Source of the DNA: Beijerinckiaceae bacterium
GTDB taxonomy: Bacteria; Pseudomonadota; Alphaproteobacteria; Rhizobiales; Beijerinckiaceae
DNA length: 64,000 bases
NCBI GenBank assembly: GCA_947453205.1
Contig: CANGFT010000010.1
Coordinates: 1 to 64,000 of the forward strand
Reading direction: 5' to 3'
The notes beneath the pieces are model-generated. The model worked only from the letters and a program-made list of their open reading frames with translations, was not told the origin of the DNA and did not search any database. Shown here one piece after another: positions 28,590 through 38,912 of the stretch (the first letter of the stretch is position 1; each line of letters begins with the position of its first letter). The position numbers and the translations under genes are program-made.

Positions 28590-29825
28590 ATGCAGGGACT
28601 TCTGGGATATGCGGCGCTGCTGCTCCTCGCCTTCGCCCTCAGCGAGAACCGCCGCCGCATCTCGCTGCGCATCGTCGCCTCCGGCGTCGCCCTGCAATGG
28701 GCGCTGGCGCTGCTCTTCATCAAGCTGCCCTGGACGGCGGAGGCCTTCCTGCTGCTGAACCATGGCGTCGAGGCCCTGCAAAAGGCGACGGATGCGGGGA
28801 CGAGCTTCGTCTTCGGCTATCTCGGGGGCGGGCCGCTGCCGTTCGCTGAAACGGCGCCGGGCGCGGCCTTCATCTTCGCCTTCCGCGCCCTGCCCATGAT
28901 CCTCGTGGTGAGCGCGCTGGCGACCCTGCTATTCCACTGGGGCGCCCTGCAGATCCTCGTCAACGCCTTCGCCTTCGTGCTGCGCCGGGTCATGGGCATC
29001 GGCGGGGCGCTGGGGCTGGGCGCGGCGGTGCATATTTTCGTCGGCAACATCGAGGCGCCCCTGCTGGTGCGGCCATGGCTGGCCAGGATGCAGCGGGGCG
29101 AGTTCTTCGCGCTGATGACCTGCGGCATGGCGGGCATCGCGGGCACGGTCATGGTGCTCTATGCGAGCATCCTTGGCCCGGTGATCCCCTCGGCGCTCGG
29201 CCATATCCTCATCGCCGCCGTCATCTCCACCCCGGCGGCCCTGGCGGTCTCCGCGCTGATGACGCCGTTCGACAGCCACGCCGGCGAGAAGGAGGACTAC
29301 AGCATCGGCGCCCCCGCCCTGTCCTCCATCGACGCACTGGCCAAGGGCACGGCGGACGGGATCACCTTCTTCGCGAACATCACCGCGACCCTCATCGTCG
29401 CCATCGCCTGCGTCACGCTGGTGAATCTGGGGCTGGGGCTGCTGCCCCAGATGGGCGGCGAGGCGATCACGCTGCAATCGCTCTTCGCTCTGGCCTTCAA
29501 GCCGGTGATGATGCTCATCGGCCTGTCCGGCGCGGAGGCCGAGGCGGCGGCGCGGCTCATGGCCACCAAGACCGTGCTCAACGAATTCATCGCCTATGTG
29601 GACCTCGCCCGGCTCGGGCCAGACGCGCTCAGCGAAAAATCGCGGCTCATCGTGACCTACGCGCTCTGCGGCTTCGCCAATTTCGGCAGCGCGGGAATCA
29701 TGATCGGCGGCCTGAGCGCCATGTGCCCGGAGCGCAAACAGGACATCGTGGACCTCGGCCTGCGCTCGATCCTGTCGGGCACCATCGCCACCTGCATGAG
29801 CGGGGCGGTGGTTGGGGTGTTGTGA
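28590..29825 (+). CDS. nupC: Concentrative nucleoside transporter, NupC family
   Basis: FVFGYLGGG, FVGNIEAPLLVRPWLARM, LNEFIAYVDL, ALCGFANFGSAGIMIGGL. Confidence 0.92.
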   Translation: MQGLLGYAALLLLAFALSENRRRISLRIVASGVALQWALALLFIKLPWTAEAFLLLNHGVEALQKATDAGTSFVFGYLGGGPLPFAETAPGAAFIFAFRALPMILVVSALATLLFHWGALQILVNAFAFVLRRVMGIGGALGLGAAVHIFVGNIEAPLLVRPWLARMQRGEFFALMTCGMAGIAGTVMVLYASILGPVIPSALGHILIAAVISTPAALAVSALMTPFDSHAGEKEDYSIGAPALSSIDALAKGTADGITFFANITATLIVAIACVTLVNLGLGLLPQMGGEAITLQSLFALAFKPVMMLIGLSGAEAEAAARLMATKTVLNEFIAYVDLARLGPDALSEKSRLIVTYALCGFANFGSAGIMIGGLSAMCPERKQDIVDLGLRSILSGTIATCMSGAVVGVL

Positions 29826-29921
29826 GGGCGGAGACTCATGAATTTTTTCGCTTCGCCACCCAGCAGCGATCTTCGAATTTGGCCAGACCCCATGAGGTGA
29901 TCCGGTCTTTTGCGCGAAACC

Positions 29922-30227
29922 CTATGCAGTGCGCCGACCTGCTGTCGGCCGCATATGCCCCATGCGCCCGAAGGATGGGACAGGCGATCTGTTCGTCTTC
30001 ATGGGCCTCGCTTCCACCAGAGCGGGGGGGACGAGGAGCGGCGTGGCTGGCGCACCCGGCCTGAAGCACATCAACGCCAGTCGGGCGACGCCCGCGACGA
30101 TCATGCAGCAGAGGTCAATGAACAGACCGAAGGCGTCGACAGCCAGCGGCAGGAGCTTCCAGACCGCGCGGCACATGGTGACGAAGGCGAGGAACGCCGC
30201 CAGCAACAGAAGTAAAGTTGGACACAT
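29922..30227 (-). CDS. Small hypothetical membrane protein
   Basis: MCPTLLLLLAAFLAFVTMCRAVWKLLPLAVDAFGLFIDLCCMIVAGVARLALM...; Shine-Dalgarno-like AGGAG about 7 nt upstream on the minus strand. Confidence 0.5.
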   Translation of the reverse strand: MCPTLLLLLAAFLAFVTMCRAVWKLLPLAVDAFGLFIDLCCMIVAGVARLALMCFRPGAPATPLLVPPALVEARPMKTNRSPVPSFGRMGHMRPTAGRRTA

Positions 30228-30262
30228 CGCGCGCTCCTAGCGGGGGATGGCCCCTCACGATC

Positions 30263-30394
30263 CTAGATCGAAGGCAGCCAGAAAAAGTCCAGAATTGTGG
30301 AGATTCTCTTTGCAATGGGCCTGTCGCTCAGCGCCAGACACACATAGGCCACGCAGAGCAAACCGAAGACGACCAGCAACAATGCACAGAGCAT
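30263..30394 (-). CDS. 43-aa small membrane protein, not in ORF track
   Basis: MLCALLLVVFGLLCVAYVCLALSDRPIAKRISTILDFFWLPSI*; upstream GAGGAGC on the minus strand. Confidence 0.5.
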   Translation of the reverse strand: MLCALLLVVFGLLCVAYVCLALSDRPIAKRISTILDFFWLPSI

Positions 30395-30551
30395 CGGACG
30401 CTCCTCATATCCGCAGGACGGAAAGGCCCAATCAACATAACCTTTACATTCAGGATGGCAACAAAAATTTCGCCAATCTCAGGATTAAAGGCCCCACGAC
30501 CCTCGCTCCGGACACATCCGCACAGGCCCAGGGGATGAAGGCGTGCGCGCC

Positions 30552-31328
30552 TCAGTCGAGCCAGTCAAACCGCAAAAGCGATCGTGTCGCCATCAAACTC
30601 GCCGACAAAGCCTGCTGGGCCCCGCTCATCCGCCTGGGCAGGCCCGGTTCGGGGAGCGGCTGGGGGTCTGGCGGGCGCCGCGGCGGGGGCGCCGGGTTCG
30701 CCCTGCCCCGCTCCGCCCGCAGGCTGCCCACGGGCGCTGGATCGATGGCGGGCTCGGCGGGCTTCACCGAAAAGGCCGCCGCCAGCTTGCCGAAGAGGCC
30801 CGCCTCCTGCGCGGCGGGCGAAAGCGAGGGCGCGCTCTGGCGGGCGCCGGCGCGCGCCATCTGGGTTCCCTCCTCCTTGCAGTTGCGCAGGCCAAGCGCG
30901 ATCAGCTCGGTCCCCGTGAGCGCCCGATACTCCCGCGTCAGCCCGCCGAGCCGGGCCTGCACCGCCGCCGGATAGCTGCGGAACAGCTCGCCCGACACGC
31001 CCTCGTCGACCGCGCGGGTGTTGGCGTTGTAGGCCTTGTGGAATTTCAGCAAGCTGGTCGGGTAGACGCAGACATTAGGCAGGCTCAGGGCCAGCGTGCA
31101 GGCCGAGCGGCATTCATGCAGGCGCACCTCCCGGCCCTCCCGCCGGTAGCGGGCGGTCTGGGCCTGATAGTCCGAGACGAGGCCGCCCACGTCCTTCATG
31201 ACGATGACGGGGGCGGGAAAGGGAGGGGGATCGAGATAGGCCACGGAAACCCGATGTCGACAGGAAAACAGCGTCGCTGACGCCAGACCCCTGCTTTTCC
31301 CTATCCGCTGTGGCGCGATTGCGGCCAT
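30552..31328 (-). CDS. Hypothetical protein with possible ClpP-like fold
   Basis: DVGGLVSDYQAQTARYRREGREVRLHECRSACTLALSLPNVCVYPTSLLKFHKAY: CxSAC plus FH pattern. Pro-rich tail. Start ATG at 31328; the longer track ORF is antisense to rnd. Confidence 0.6.
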   Translation of the reverse strand: MAAIAPQRIGKSRGLASATLFSCRHRVSVAYLDPPPFPAPVIVMKDVGGLVSDYQAQTARYRREGREVRLHECRSACTLALSLPNVCVYPTSLLKFHKAYNANTRAVDEGVSGELFRSYPAAVQARLGGLTREYRALTGTELIALGLRNCKEEGTQMARAGARQSAPSLSPAAQEAGLFGKLAAAFSVKPAEPAIDPAPVGSLRAERGRANPAPPPRRPPDPQPLPEPGLPRRMSGAQQALSASLMATRSLLRFDWLD

Positions 31329-31409
31329 AATCGGATCCTTCCGGGGACGAGGCCAAAACATCACGGCCGGTCTCGCCCCACGCCACGGTTTCATGTATAG
31401 GCGGGGTCG

Positions 31410-32591
31410 ATGAGTCTGATCACTTCGAGCGAAGCCCTTGCTGCGGTTTGCGACCGCATCTCCCGCCACCCCTTTGTCACCGTGGACACCGAGTTCCTGC
31501 GGGAGACGACCTTTTGGCCGAAACTCTGCGTCATCCAGCTCGCCTCGGACGACGAGGCGGTGGCGATCGACGCTTTGGCCGAGGGGCTCGATCTGACCCC
31601 GGTCTTCGAGCTGATGGCCAACCCGGCCATCGTGAAGGTCTTCCACGCCGCCCGGCAGGACATCGAAATCGTCTGGAACCTCGCCAAGATGGTTCCCGCC
31701 CCCCTGTTCGACACGCAGGTCGCGGCCATGGTCTGCGGCTATGGCGATCAGGTGAGCTATGGGGAGCTCGTGCAGTCCGTCTGCAAGATTCCCGTGGACA
31801 AGTCCTCCCGCTTCACCGACTGGTCGCGCCGCCCGCTCACCGAGGCGCAGGTCGCCTATGCCCTGGCCGACGTCACCCATCTGCGCGATGTCTATCGCTC
31901 CTTGAGCGCGCGCCTCGACAAGTCCGGCCGCACCGGCTGGCTCGCCGACGAGATGCAGACGCTCACCTCCGTCTCGACCTATGAGCAGCACCCCGACAAC
32001 GCCTGGGAGCGCCTGCGCAACCGCGCCCGCAAGCCGCGCGATCTCGCCGTGCTCATGGAGGTCGCCGCCTGGCGCGAGCGCGAGGCCCAATCGCGCGATG
32101 TGCCCCGCTCGCGCGTGCTCAAGGACGACATCCTCATCGAGATCGCCCTCGCCGCGCCGCGCACGGCCGATCTGCTGGGCCAGCTTCGCTCCTTCCCGCG
32201 GGGCATGGAGCGCTCGCGCTCCGGCGCCGACATTCTCGCCGCCATCGAACGGGGCCTCGCCCGCGACCCCAAGACCCTGCCGCGCATCGACCGCGAAAGG
32301 CGCGGCAATGGCGGCGGCGCCACGGTCGAGCTTTTGAAGGTTCTGCTGCGGCAGGTCTGCGAGCGGCACGGCGTGGCGGCCAAGATGATCGCAACCGTCG
32401 ACGACCTCGAAGCCATCGCCAGCGACGACAAGGCGGCGGTTCCGGCCATGAGCGGCTGGCGCCGGGAACTCTTCGGCGCCAGGGCGCTGGAGTTGAAGCA
32501 CGGCCGCCTCGCCCTCACCATCGAGGAGAGCAAGGTCGTGACGCTCGAATGGCGCGACGCGCCCGAGCCTTCGTCGGTGGACGCCGCCTAG
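31410..32591 (+). CDS. rnd: Ribonuclease D
   Basis: [25 protein letters not shown] (DEDD exonuclease), [28 protein letters not shown]. Confidence 0.94.
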   Translation: MSLITSSEALAAVCDRISRHPFVTVDTEFLRETTFWPKLCVIQLASDDEAVAIDALAEGLDLTPVFELMANPAIVKVFHAARQDIEIVWNLAKMVPAPLFDTQVAAMVCGYGDQVSYGELVQSVCKIPVDKSSRFTDWSRRPLTEAQVAYALADVTHLRDVYRSLSARLDKSGRTGWLADEMQTLTSVSTYEQHPDNAWERLRNRARKPRDLAVLMEVAAWREREAQSRDVPRSRVLKDDILIEIALAAPRTADLLGQLRSFPRGMERSRSGADILAAIERGLARDPKTLPRIDRERRGNGGGATVELLKVLLRQVCERHGVAAKMIATVDDLEAIASDDKAAVPAMSGWRRELFGARALELKHGRLALTIEESKVVTLEWRDAPEPSSVDAA

Positions 32592-32603
32592 AGCGGTTGG
32601 CGC

Positions 32604-34130
32604 CTAAAGCACCCGGATGGTCGGCTCCCGCCCGATCAATTTGCCCATCTGCTTCAGGCGCCCGTTGAGGCGCTCGTTCAACAGCGGCGCCATGTCCGGC
32701 GGCACGGAAAGGGCCAGCTTGTCCTTCGCGCAGACCATGGCGCAACGCGGCAGGACGCCGGGCATGGCGGCCGAGAGCAGATAGCCGACGCGCATGGCCG
32801 CGCCCAGAATATGCGCGCGGTCGAGCATGCGCACGGTGGCGATGCTGCGCAGGGTAGGGCTCACGTCGGCGTCCGGCCCCATGTGGCGATAGGAGGTCGT
32901 CAGCGCCAGAAAGGCGCGGCCGGGATGGTCGATGCCGCCAAAGGCAGCATTGGCGATGATGTTGAGGGACTGCTCGCCGCGATAGTCGGGATGGGCGCGC
33001 CAGCCGATGTCGGAGAGCAGGCAGGCGGCATGGCGCAGGCGCTTCTCCTCGGGCGTTTCATCGAGATGGGTGGAGCGCATGAACTGGTCGGTCCAGCCGC
33101 ACAATTCCTCGCCATGCATGGGCGCGCGCGAGCGCAGCACATTGAGGTCGCGGGCGGAGGAGATGAGCGGATCGTCCCGCTGCTGGGCCGCGTCGAGCCG
33201 CTCGAACAAAAGCCCCTCGCGCACGCCAAGGGCGGAGATGACGACATCGCGCGGTTTGGCCCGCCGGATGATTTCATCCAGCACCACAGCGCCATAGGCG
33301 AGAAGAGGACGGCGGGCGGTCGCCACGCTGTCGATGGCGATGAGCGCCTCGACATTCACGCGCTCGACCAGCGCCGCGAAATCGGCGGCGTCGCGCGCGG
33401 GGATCGCATAGCCGTGCATCACATTCAGCGGATAATTGCGCTGGCGCATGTGCAGGCGCGCCAGCGCGCGCCAGGTGCCGCCGACCGCATAGAAGGTGCG
33501 GTCGCGCAGGCCCTGCAGGGCCTTGCTGTCGGCGATGGCCTCCCGCACGATCTTGACGGCCTTCTTCGGGCTCTTGCCCGACACATCCATGAGCGAGAGG
33601 CCGCCAAGCGGCAGGGTCTCGCCCTTGCCCAGACGCAGGCCCTTCACATCGGCGAGCTCCAGCGAGCCGCCGCCCAGATCGCCCACGACCCCATCGGGTT
33701 TGTAGAAGCCGGAGGCCGCCCCCAGCGCGGACAGCTCCGCCTCGCGCCGCCCCGACAAAAGCTCGATGGGCGCCCCGATGGCCTCGCGCGCAGCGTCCAG
33801 AAACTGCTTGCCGTTCAAGGCGTCGCGCGCGGCCGCGGTGGCGAGCACATGGATGTCGCCGATCTCCATGAGCTTGCACAAGACGCGGAAGCGCCGCAGC
33901 GCGCCCAGCGCCTTCGCCATGCCGTCTTCCGGCAGCTTGCCCGTCACCGCGACGCCCCGGCCCAGGCCGCAGAGCAGCTTGTCGTTGAAGATCGGGGTCG
34001 GCGAGCGCGACAGGCCTTCATAGGCGACGAGGCGAACGGAGTTCGAGCCGATGTCCACAATCGCCACGGGCTTGCCGATGGCCAGGCGCCCCGGCGCATC
34101 AAGCTTCGCGAGGCTTTTTTCGAAGGTCAT
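32604..34130 (-). CDS. ppx: Exopolyphosphatase (Ppx/GppA)
   Basis: VAIVDIGSNSVRLVAYEG, GVVGDLGGGSLELADV, YPLNVMHGY. Confidence 0.93.
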   Translation of the reverse strand: MTFEKSLAKLDAPGRLAIGKPVAIVDIGSNSVRLVAYEGLSRSPTPIFNDKLLCGLGRGVAVTGKLPEDGMAKALGALRRFRVLCKLMEIGDIHVLATAAARDALNGKQFLDAAREAIGAPIELLSGRREAELSALGAASGFYKPDGVVGDLGGGSLELADVKGLRLGKGETLPLGGLSLMDVSGKSPKKAVKIVREAIADSKALQGLRDRTFYAVGGTWRALARLHMRQRNYPLNVMHGYAIPARDAADFAALVERVNVEALIAIDSVATARRPLLAYGAVVLDEIIRRAKPRDVVISALGVREGLLFERLDAAQQRDDPLISSARDLNVLRSRAPMHGEELCGWTDQFMRSTHLDETPEEKRLRHAACLLSDIGWRAHPDYRGEQSLNIIANAAFGGIDHPGRAFLALTTSYRHMGPDADVSPTLRSIATVRMLDRAHILGAAMRVGYLLSAAMPGVLPRCAMVCAKDKLALSVPPDMAPLLNERLNGRLKQMGKLIGREPTIRVL

Positions 34131-34134
34131 GCGG

Positions 34135-36351
34135 TCACCGTGATTGCAGCCTCTTGAAGAGGCTTTTCGGACTGGAGTTCTTCAACGATTTGCCCCGCCC
34201 CGAAAGGCTGGGATTCGTCATGAAATAATTATGGGCGTTGAAAGGCTCTTCGCCCGGAAGCAGGTTGATCCGCTCGCTCCCGCCATCAGGCAGCACACGA
34301 TAGCTCTGCTGATTGTCCATGAGGTTGGCGACCATGATCTGGTCGAGAACCTGTTCATGGACAGTGGGATTGACGATGGGGGTCATGACTTCCACGCGCC
34401 GTTCCAGATTGCGCTGCATGAGGTCGGCGGAGGATATATAGACGTGCGCCTTGGGGTGAGGCAATCCATGCCCGCCGCCAAAACAATAGACGCGGGCGTG
34501 CTCCAGAAAACGCCCGACGATGGACTTCACGCGGATATTGTCCGACAGGCCCGGCACGCCCGGGCGCAGGCAGCAGATGCCGCGCACGATGAGGTCGATC
34601 TGCACCCCGGCCTGGCTCGCCTTGTAGAGGGCGTCGATGACCTCAGAATCGACGAGGGAATTGCACTTGGCCCAGATGGCCGCCGCCTTGCCCGCCCGCG
34701 CATAGCCGATCTCTTCCTCGATATGGCCGAGGATGCGCTTCTTGAGCGAGATCGGCGAGACCGCCATGCGCTCCAGCCCCGCCGGTTCGGCGTAGCCTGT
34801 CACATAATTGAAGATGCGCGCGACGTCCCGGCCGATGGCGGGATCGGCGGTGAAATAGGAGATGTCCGTATAGATGCGCGCGGTGACCGGATGATAGTTG
34901 CCGGTGCCCACATGGCAGTAGGTGACGAGATTGGCGCCCTCGCGCCGCACGACCATGGACAGTTTGGCGTGGGTCTTGAGCTCCAGAAAGCCGAAGACCA
35001 CCTGCGCGCCGGCGCGCTCGAGGTCGCGCGCCCAGCGGATGTTGGCCTCTTCGTCGAAGCGCGCCTTCAATTCGATCAGCGCCGTGACGGATTTCCCCGC
35101 CTCCGCCGCCTCGCTCAGGGCGCGCACGATGGGGCTGTCGTTGGAGGTGCGGTACAGCGTCTGCTTGATGGCGACCACATTGGGATCGCGCGCGGCCTGG
35201 CTGAGGAACTGCACCACCACATCAAAGGATTCATAGGGGTGGTGGACGACGAGATCCTTCTGCTTGATGGCGGCGAAGCAATCGCCGCCATTGTCGCGCA
35301 CCCGCTCGGGAAAGCGCGGAATATAGGGCGTGAACTTCAGGTCGGGCCGCTCGACACTGCAGATGTCCGACAATTCGTTGAGCGCCAGCATACCATCTTG
35401 AATGAAGATCTCGTCGGGAGAGACGTCGAGCTCCGCGGCCACGAATTGCTGCAATTCGTCTGGCATGTTGGCGTCGACCTCAAGCCTGATGACGATGCCG
35501 CGCCGACGCCGCTTCAACGCGGTTTCAAACAGCAGCACGAGGTCTTCGGACTCTTCCTCAATTTCGATTTCGCTGTCGCGCACCACCCGGAAAAAGCCGT
35601 GCCCCTTGACGGCGTAGCCGGGGAAGAGACGCTGCGACTGCATGATGATGAGCGACTCCAGCGCGACGAAGCGCGCCTTGCCCGGGGCGAGCTGCTCGGG
35701 CAGGCGCACGAAACGCTCGATCTTCGCGGGCAGGCGCACCAGCGCGTTGAGGCGGCGGCCATCGGACTGGCGCATCAGCTCCACAGTGACGCTGAAGCCG
35801 AAATTGGGAATGAAGGGGAAGGGATGCGCCGGATCGATGGCGATGGGCGTCAGCACGGGAAAGACATGCAGGAGGAAATGGTCGTCAAGCCAGTCATGCT
35901 CGGCCCGCGAGAGATCAGCGGGATCGACGACCTCGATGTTCTCCTGGGCGAGCTCCTCGCGCAATTCGAGCCAGCGCGACTGCTGCGCCGCCGCCAGATC
36001 CAGCACCCGCTCGCGGATGCGCGCAAGCTGCTCGCTCGCCGACAAGCCGTCATCGGAGCGCGTGGTGATCCCCGCCCGGCCCTGCCGGCGCAGGCCAGCC
36101 ACGCGCACCATGAAGAATTCATCAAGGTTGCTGGCCGAGATCGTCAGGAAGCGCAGCTGCTCGAGCAGGGGATGGTTCCTGTTCGAGGCCTCCTCCAGCA
36201 CCCTGCGGTTGAACTCGAGCCAGGACAACTCGCGGTTGATGAAACGATCGAGATGCTCGTCTGAAGCGGGCACGGGCGCCTCCACGCTGAGAGACTGCGC
36301 TGATGAATCCAATATGTCCGGAGCCACCTGTTCGTTCATTTCAGTCATCAC
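34135..36351 (-). CDS. ppk: Polyphosphate kinase 1
   Basis: [70 protein letters not shown]. Confidence 0.95.
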   Translation of the reverse strand: MMTEMNEQVAPDILDSSAQSLSVEAPVPASDEHLDRFINRELSWLEFNRRVLEEASNRNHPLLEQLRFLTISASNLDEFFMVRVAGLRRQGRAGITTRSDDGLSASEQLARIRERVLDLAAAQQSRWLELREELAQENIEVVDPADLSRAEHDWLDDHFLLHVFPVLTPIAIDPAHPFPFIPNFGFSVTVELMRQSDGRRLNALVRLPAKIERFVRLPEQLAPGKARFVALESLIIMQSQRLFPGYAVKGHGFFRVVRDSEIEIEEESEDLVLLFETALKRRRRGIVIRLEVDANMPDELQQFVAAELDVSPDEIFIQDGMLALNELSDICSVERPDLKFTPYIPRFPERVRDNGGDCFAAIKQKDLVVHHPYESFDVVVQFLSQAARDPNVVAIKQTLYRTSNDSPIVRALSEAAEAGKSVTALIELKARFDEEANIRWARDLERAGAQVVFGFLELKTHAKLSMVVRREGANLVTYCHVGTGNYHPVTARIYTDISYFTADPAIGRDVARIFNYVTGYAEPAGLERMAVSPISLKKRILGHIEEEIGYARAGKAAAIWAKCNSLVDSEVIDALYKASQAGVQIDLIVRGICCLRPGVPGLSDNIRVKSIVGRFLEHARVYCFGGGHGLPHPKAHVYISSADLMQRNLERRVEVMTPIVNPTVHEQVLDQIMVANLMDNQQSYRVLPDGGSERINLLPGEEPFNAHNYFMTNPSLSGRGKSLKNSSPKSLFKRLQSR

Positions 36352-36420
36352 GCCCGCCTTCCGTCATTCCATTTGACGTGACGGACCCTTTCGGAGGGAT
36401 GTGACAGGAAAATGACACGA

Positions 36421-37104
36421 TCACCGGCTGCTCTCAAGCGCGCGAAGGACATCGCCCGCCATGGGCCGGGTGATGCGCCGTCCCTTGGTCAGGGCCTCGC
36501 GGTCCAGCGCCTCGACCACCCGGCGGGCGGCCTCCAGCGAACGCTCGATGCGCAGGGCGAGATATTCGACCACCGATGTGTCGACCACAAGCTGCCGGTC
36601 GATGAACAGCTTGACGAGGACCGCCCGCACCAGCGCGTCGTCCGGCTCGGCGATCTCGACGGCGGGGGCGAGGCGCAGGCGCGAGAGCAGGTCAGGGGTG
36701 CGCAGCCCCCAGCTGTCGGGCCAGCTGCGCGCGGTGATGACGAGCCAGCAGTCGGGCGTGGTGCGCGCAAGGTTCAGCAGGTGGAAAAGCTGCGCCTCGA
36801 TCCCGCGCGCCGCATCCACATCCTCAAGCAGAATGGGGCCGCCGACCGCCAGGGCGGCCACGTCCTCGCTCACCAGCGCGCAGCCCGGCAGCACGCGCGC
36901 CTCCACGCGCTCAGCCCAGATGGCGCCCAGATGGCTCTTGCCCGCGCCTGTCGGCCCCAGCAGCAGAAGCACCCGGTCGGGCCACAGGGGCCAACGCTCG
37001 AAGGTCTCGAAAGCGTCGATGTTTGAAGGCGAAACGAGGAAATCGTCGCGGCCGAACCTTGTCTCGACCGGCAGGTCGAGCGTGAGCTGGCGCGGCGCCA
37101 TCAC
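36421..37104 (-). CDS. hdaA: DnaA-related regulatory ATPase (HdaA/Hda-like)
   Basis: LTLDLPVETRFGRDDFLVSPSN, LLLLGPTGAGKSHLGAIWAE, FHLLNLAR. Confidence 0.85.
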   Translation of the reverse strand: MMAPRQLTLDLPVETRFGRDDFLVSPSNIDAFETFERWPLWPDRVLLLLGPTGAGKSHLGAIWAERVEARVLPGCALVSEDVAALAVGGPILLEDVDAARGIEAQLFHLLNLARTTPDCWLVITARSWPDSWGLRTPDLLSRLRLAPAVEIAEPDDALVRAVLVKLFIDRQLVVDTSVVEYLALRIERSLEAARRVVEALDREALTKGRRITRPMAGDVLRALESSR

Positions 37105-38216
37105 ACCAGCTCCCGCTCGTCAGGGGCGGATTCGCGGTAGATCGGGCTTTCAAAATAGCGCACGAGCGCGAAACGGAAGAGGACGCCGATCACCGCCGCC
37201 ACGGGCACGGCGAGGATCAGGCCGGTGAAGCCGAAGAGGCTGCCGAAGGCGAAGAGCGCGAACATCAGCCAGACCGGATGCAGACCCACGGAGGCGCCCA
37301 CGAGCCGGGGGGTCAGCACATTGCCCTCCAGAAACTGCCCCACGCCGACAACCGTCATGGCCATGCCGAAGAGCGAGAGGCTGGGCCAGCCCTGCACGAT
37401 CGCCATCACCGCCGAAAAGACCAGCGCCGTCAGCGAGCCCACATAGGGAATGAAGCTCAGGAAGCCCGCGCAGATGCCGATGAGGAAGCCGAACTTGAGC
37501 CCGATCAGCGACAGGCCGACGCCATACCAGAGCCCGAGGAACAGGCAGACCAGCGACTGACCGCGCAGAAAGCCCGAAACCGCGCTGTTCATCTCCTGCG
37601 CAAGCACGCGCACATGATCGCGGTGGGCGGGCGGGGCGAGGCGGTCGAGGGTGGCGATCATCCGGTCCCAGTCCAGCAGCAGATAGAAGGCGACGACCGG
37701 CGTCACCACCAGCAGGGAGAAGACGCCGATGAGCGCCTGCCCGCCAGACCAGAGCGACTTGAGGAAGGAGAGCATCCACTGCGCGCCCTGCCCCACGATG
37801 TCGCCAAGGGACTTCTGCACATCCTTGGACGCGAGTTTTTCGTCGAGGCCCAGCGTTTCCAGCACGCCCGCCCCAAGCTTGCCGCCGAGCGCCCCGCCCT
37901 CCTGCGCCACCAGCGCCTGCAAGCGCGTCACCAGGTCTGGCAGGCTCTCGATGAAGGAGGCGAGCTGATGCGCCAGCACCGGCACGAAAAGGATCAGCAG
38001 AAGCAGGAAGACGAGGCTGATGAAGACCACGATCAGCAAGGCCGCGCCCAGACGGTTGAGCCCCATGCGCTCAAGCCGGTCAGCCAGGGGATCGAAGAGA
38101 TAGGCGAGGATCATGCCCGCCACGAAGGGCAGCAGCACGCCGCTGAAAACATAGAGGAACAGCACAAGCGCTGCGAAGGCTCCGAGCCAGAAACCGACTT
38201 GCCGTTCAAGACGCAT
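37101..38216 (-). CDS. AI-2E family transporter/PerM-like permease
   Basis: Multi-TM; VPVLAHQLASFIESLP, GICAGFLSFIPYVGSLTALVFS. Confidence 0.9.
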   Translation of the reverse strand: MRLERQVGFWLGAFAALVLFLYVFSGVLLPFVAGMILAYLFDPLADRLERMGLNRLGAALLIVVFISLVFLLLLILFVPVLAHQLASFIESLPDLVTRLQALVAQEGGALGGKLGAGVLETLGLDEKLASKDVQKSLGDIVGQGAQWMLSFLKSLWSGGQALIGVFSLLVVTPVVAFYLLLDWDRMIATLDRLAPPAHRDHVRVLAQEMNSAVSGFLRGQSLVCLFLGLWYGVGLSLIGLKFGFLIGICAGFLSFIPYVGSLTALVFSAVMAIVQGWPSLSLFGMAMTVVGVGQFLEGNVLTPRLVGASVGLHPVWLMFALFAFGSLFGFTGLILAVPVAAVIGVLFRFALVRYFESPIYRESAPDERELV

Positions 38217-38225
38217 GACAGTCCT

Positions 38226-38759
38226 TTACGCACTCATATGCCTGAGCCACTGCGTCAGATAGGCCGCCATGGAGGCGAGCGTCAATGCTGTGACCAGATA
38301 TAGCATAGGTTCGAACCATGCGCCCTGCATCACGCCGAAGGCCATGCCGGCCAGCGCCGCCCCGGCGAAGGCGATCTGCGCGGCGGTGTTGAGCTTGGAG
38401 ATCAGGAGGGGGCGGATCTGCACGGGCTTGTCGAGCACCCAGGAGACGATCACCGCGCCAAGGATCATCAGGTCGCGGGAGACGACGAGGACGGCGATCC
38501 AGACCGGCACAACCAGCGCAGCCGCAAGGGCGACGAAGATCGACATGAGCAAGGCCTTGTCGGCCAGCGCGTCGAGATAGGTGCCCAGCTCCGAGCGCAT
38601 GTCGAAGCGCCGGGCGATGAAGCCGTCGAGACCATCGGAGAGGCCGGCTATGGCGAAAGCCGCGAAGGCGAGGCTCCAAGCCTGCGAGACGATCATCACG
38701 ACCGCGACCGGAACCAGCAGCAAACGCGTCAGAGTAATCAGATTTGGGATGTTTCTCAC
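38226..38759 (-). CDS. CDP-alcohol phosphatidyltransferase family protein
   Basis: NIPNLITLTRLLLVPV ... LSDGLDGFIARRFDMRSELGTYLDALADK, the D(G/A)x2-type CDP-OH motif. Confidence 0.92.
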   Translation of the reverse strand: MRNIPNLITLTRLLLVPVAVVMIVSQAWSLAFAAFAIAGLSDGLDGFIARRFDMRSELGTYLDALADKALLMSIFVALAAALVVPVWIAVLVVSRDLMILGAVIVSWVLDKPVQIRPLLISKLNTAAQIAFAGAALAGMAFGVMQGAWFEPMLYLVTALTLASMAAYLTQWLRHMSA

Positions 38760-38912
38760 AGGTCCGCCCAGGAATGGCCAGAGAGATTATGCCTCATTTT
38801 CGCGCACAGCGGTATCGCCCGTTCGCAGAAGGTCAGGCCCGCAGGATCGCCCATTGGCCTTGCATCCGCGCCCGCTGCGCGTTAACCCCCCCTTGATTGC
38901 AGGGGAGATTCC

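Noticed and set aside
34144-36264. 706-aa plus ORF antisense to ppk
   Set aside because: Shadow of a well-conserved Ppk1.
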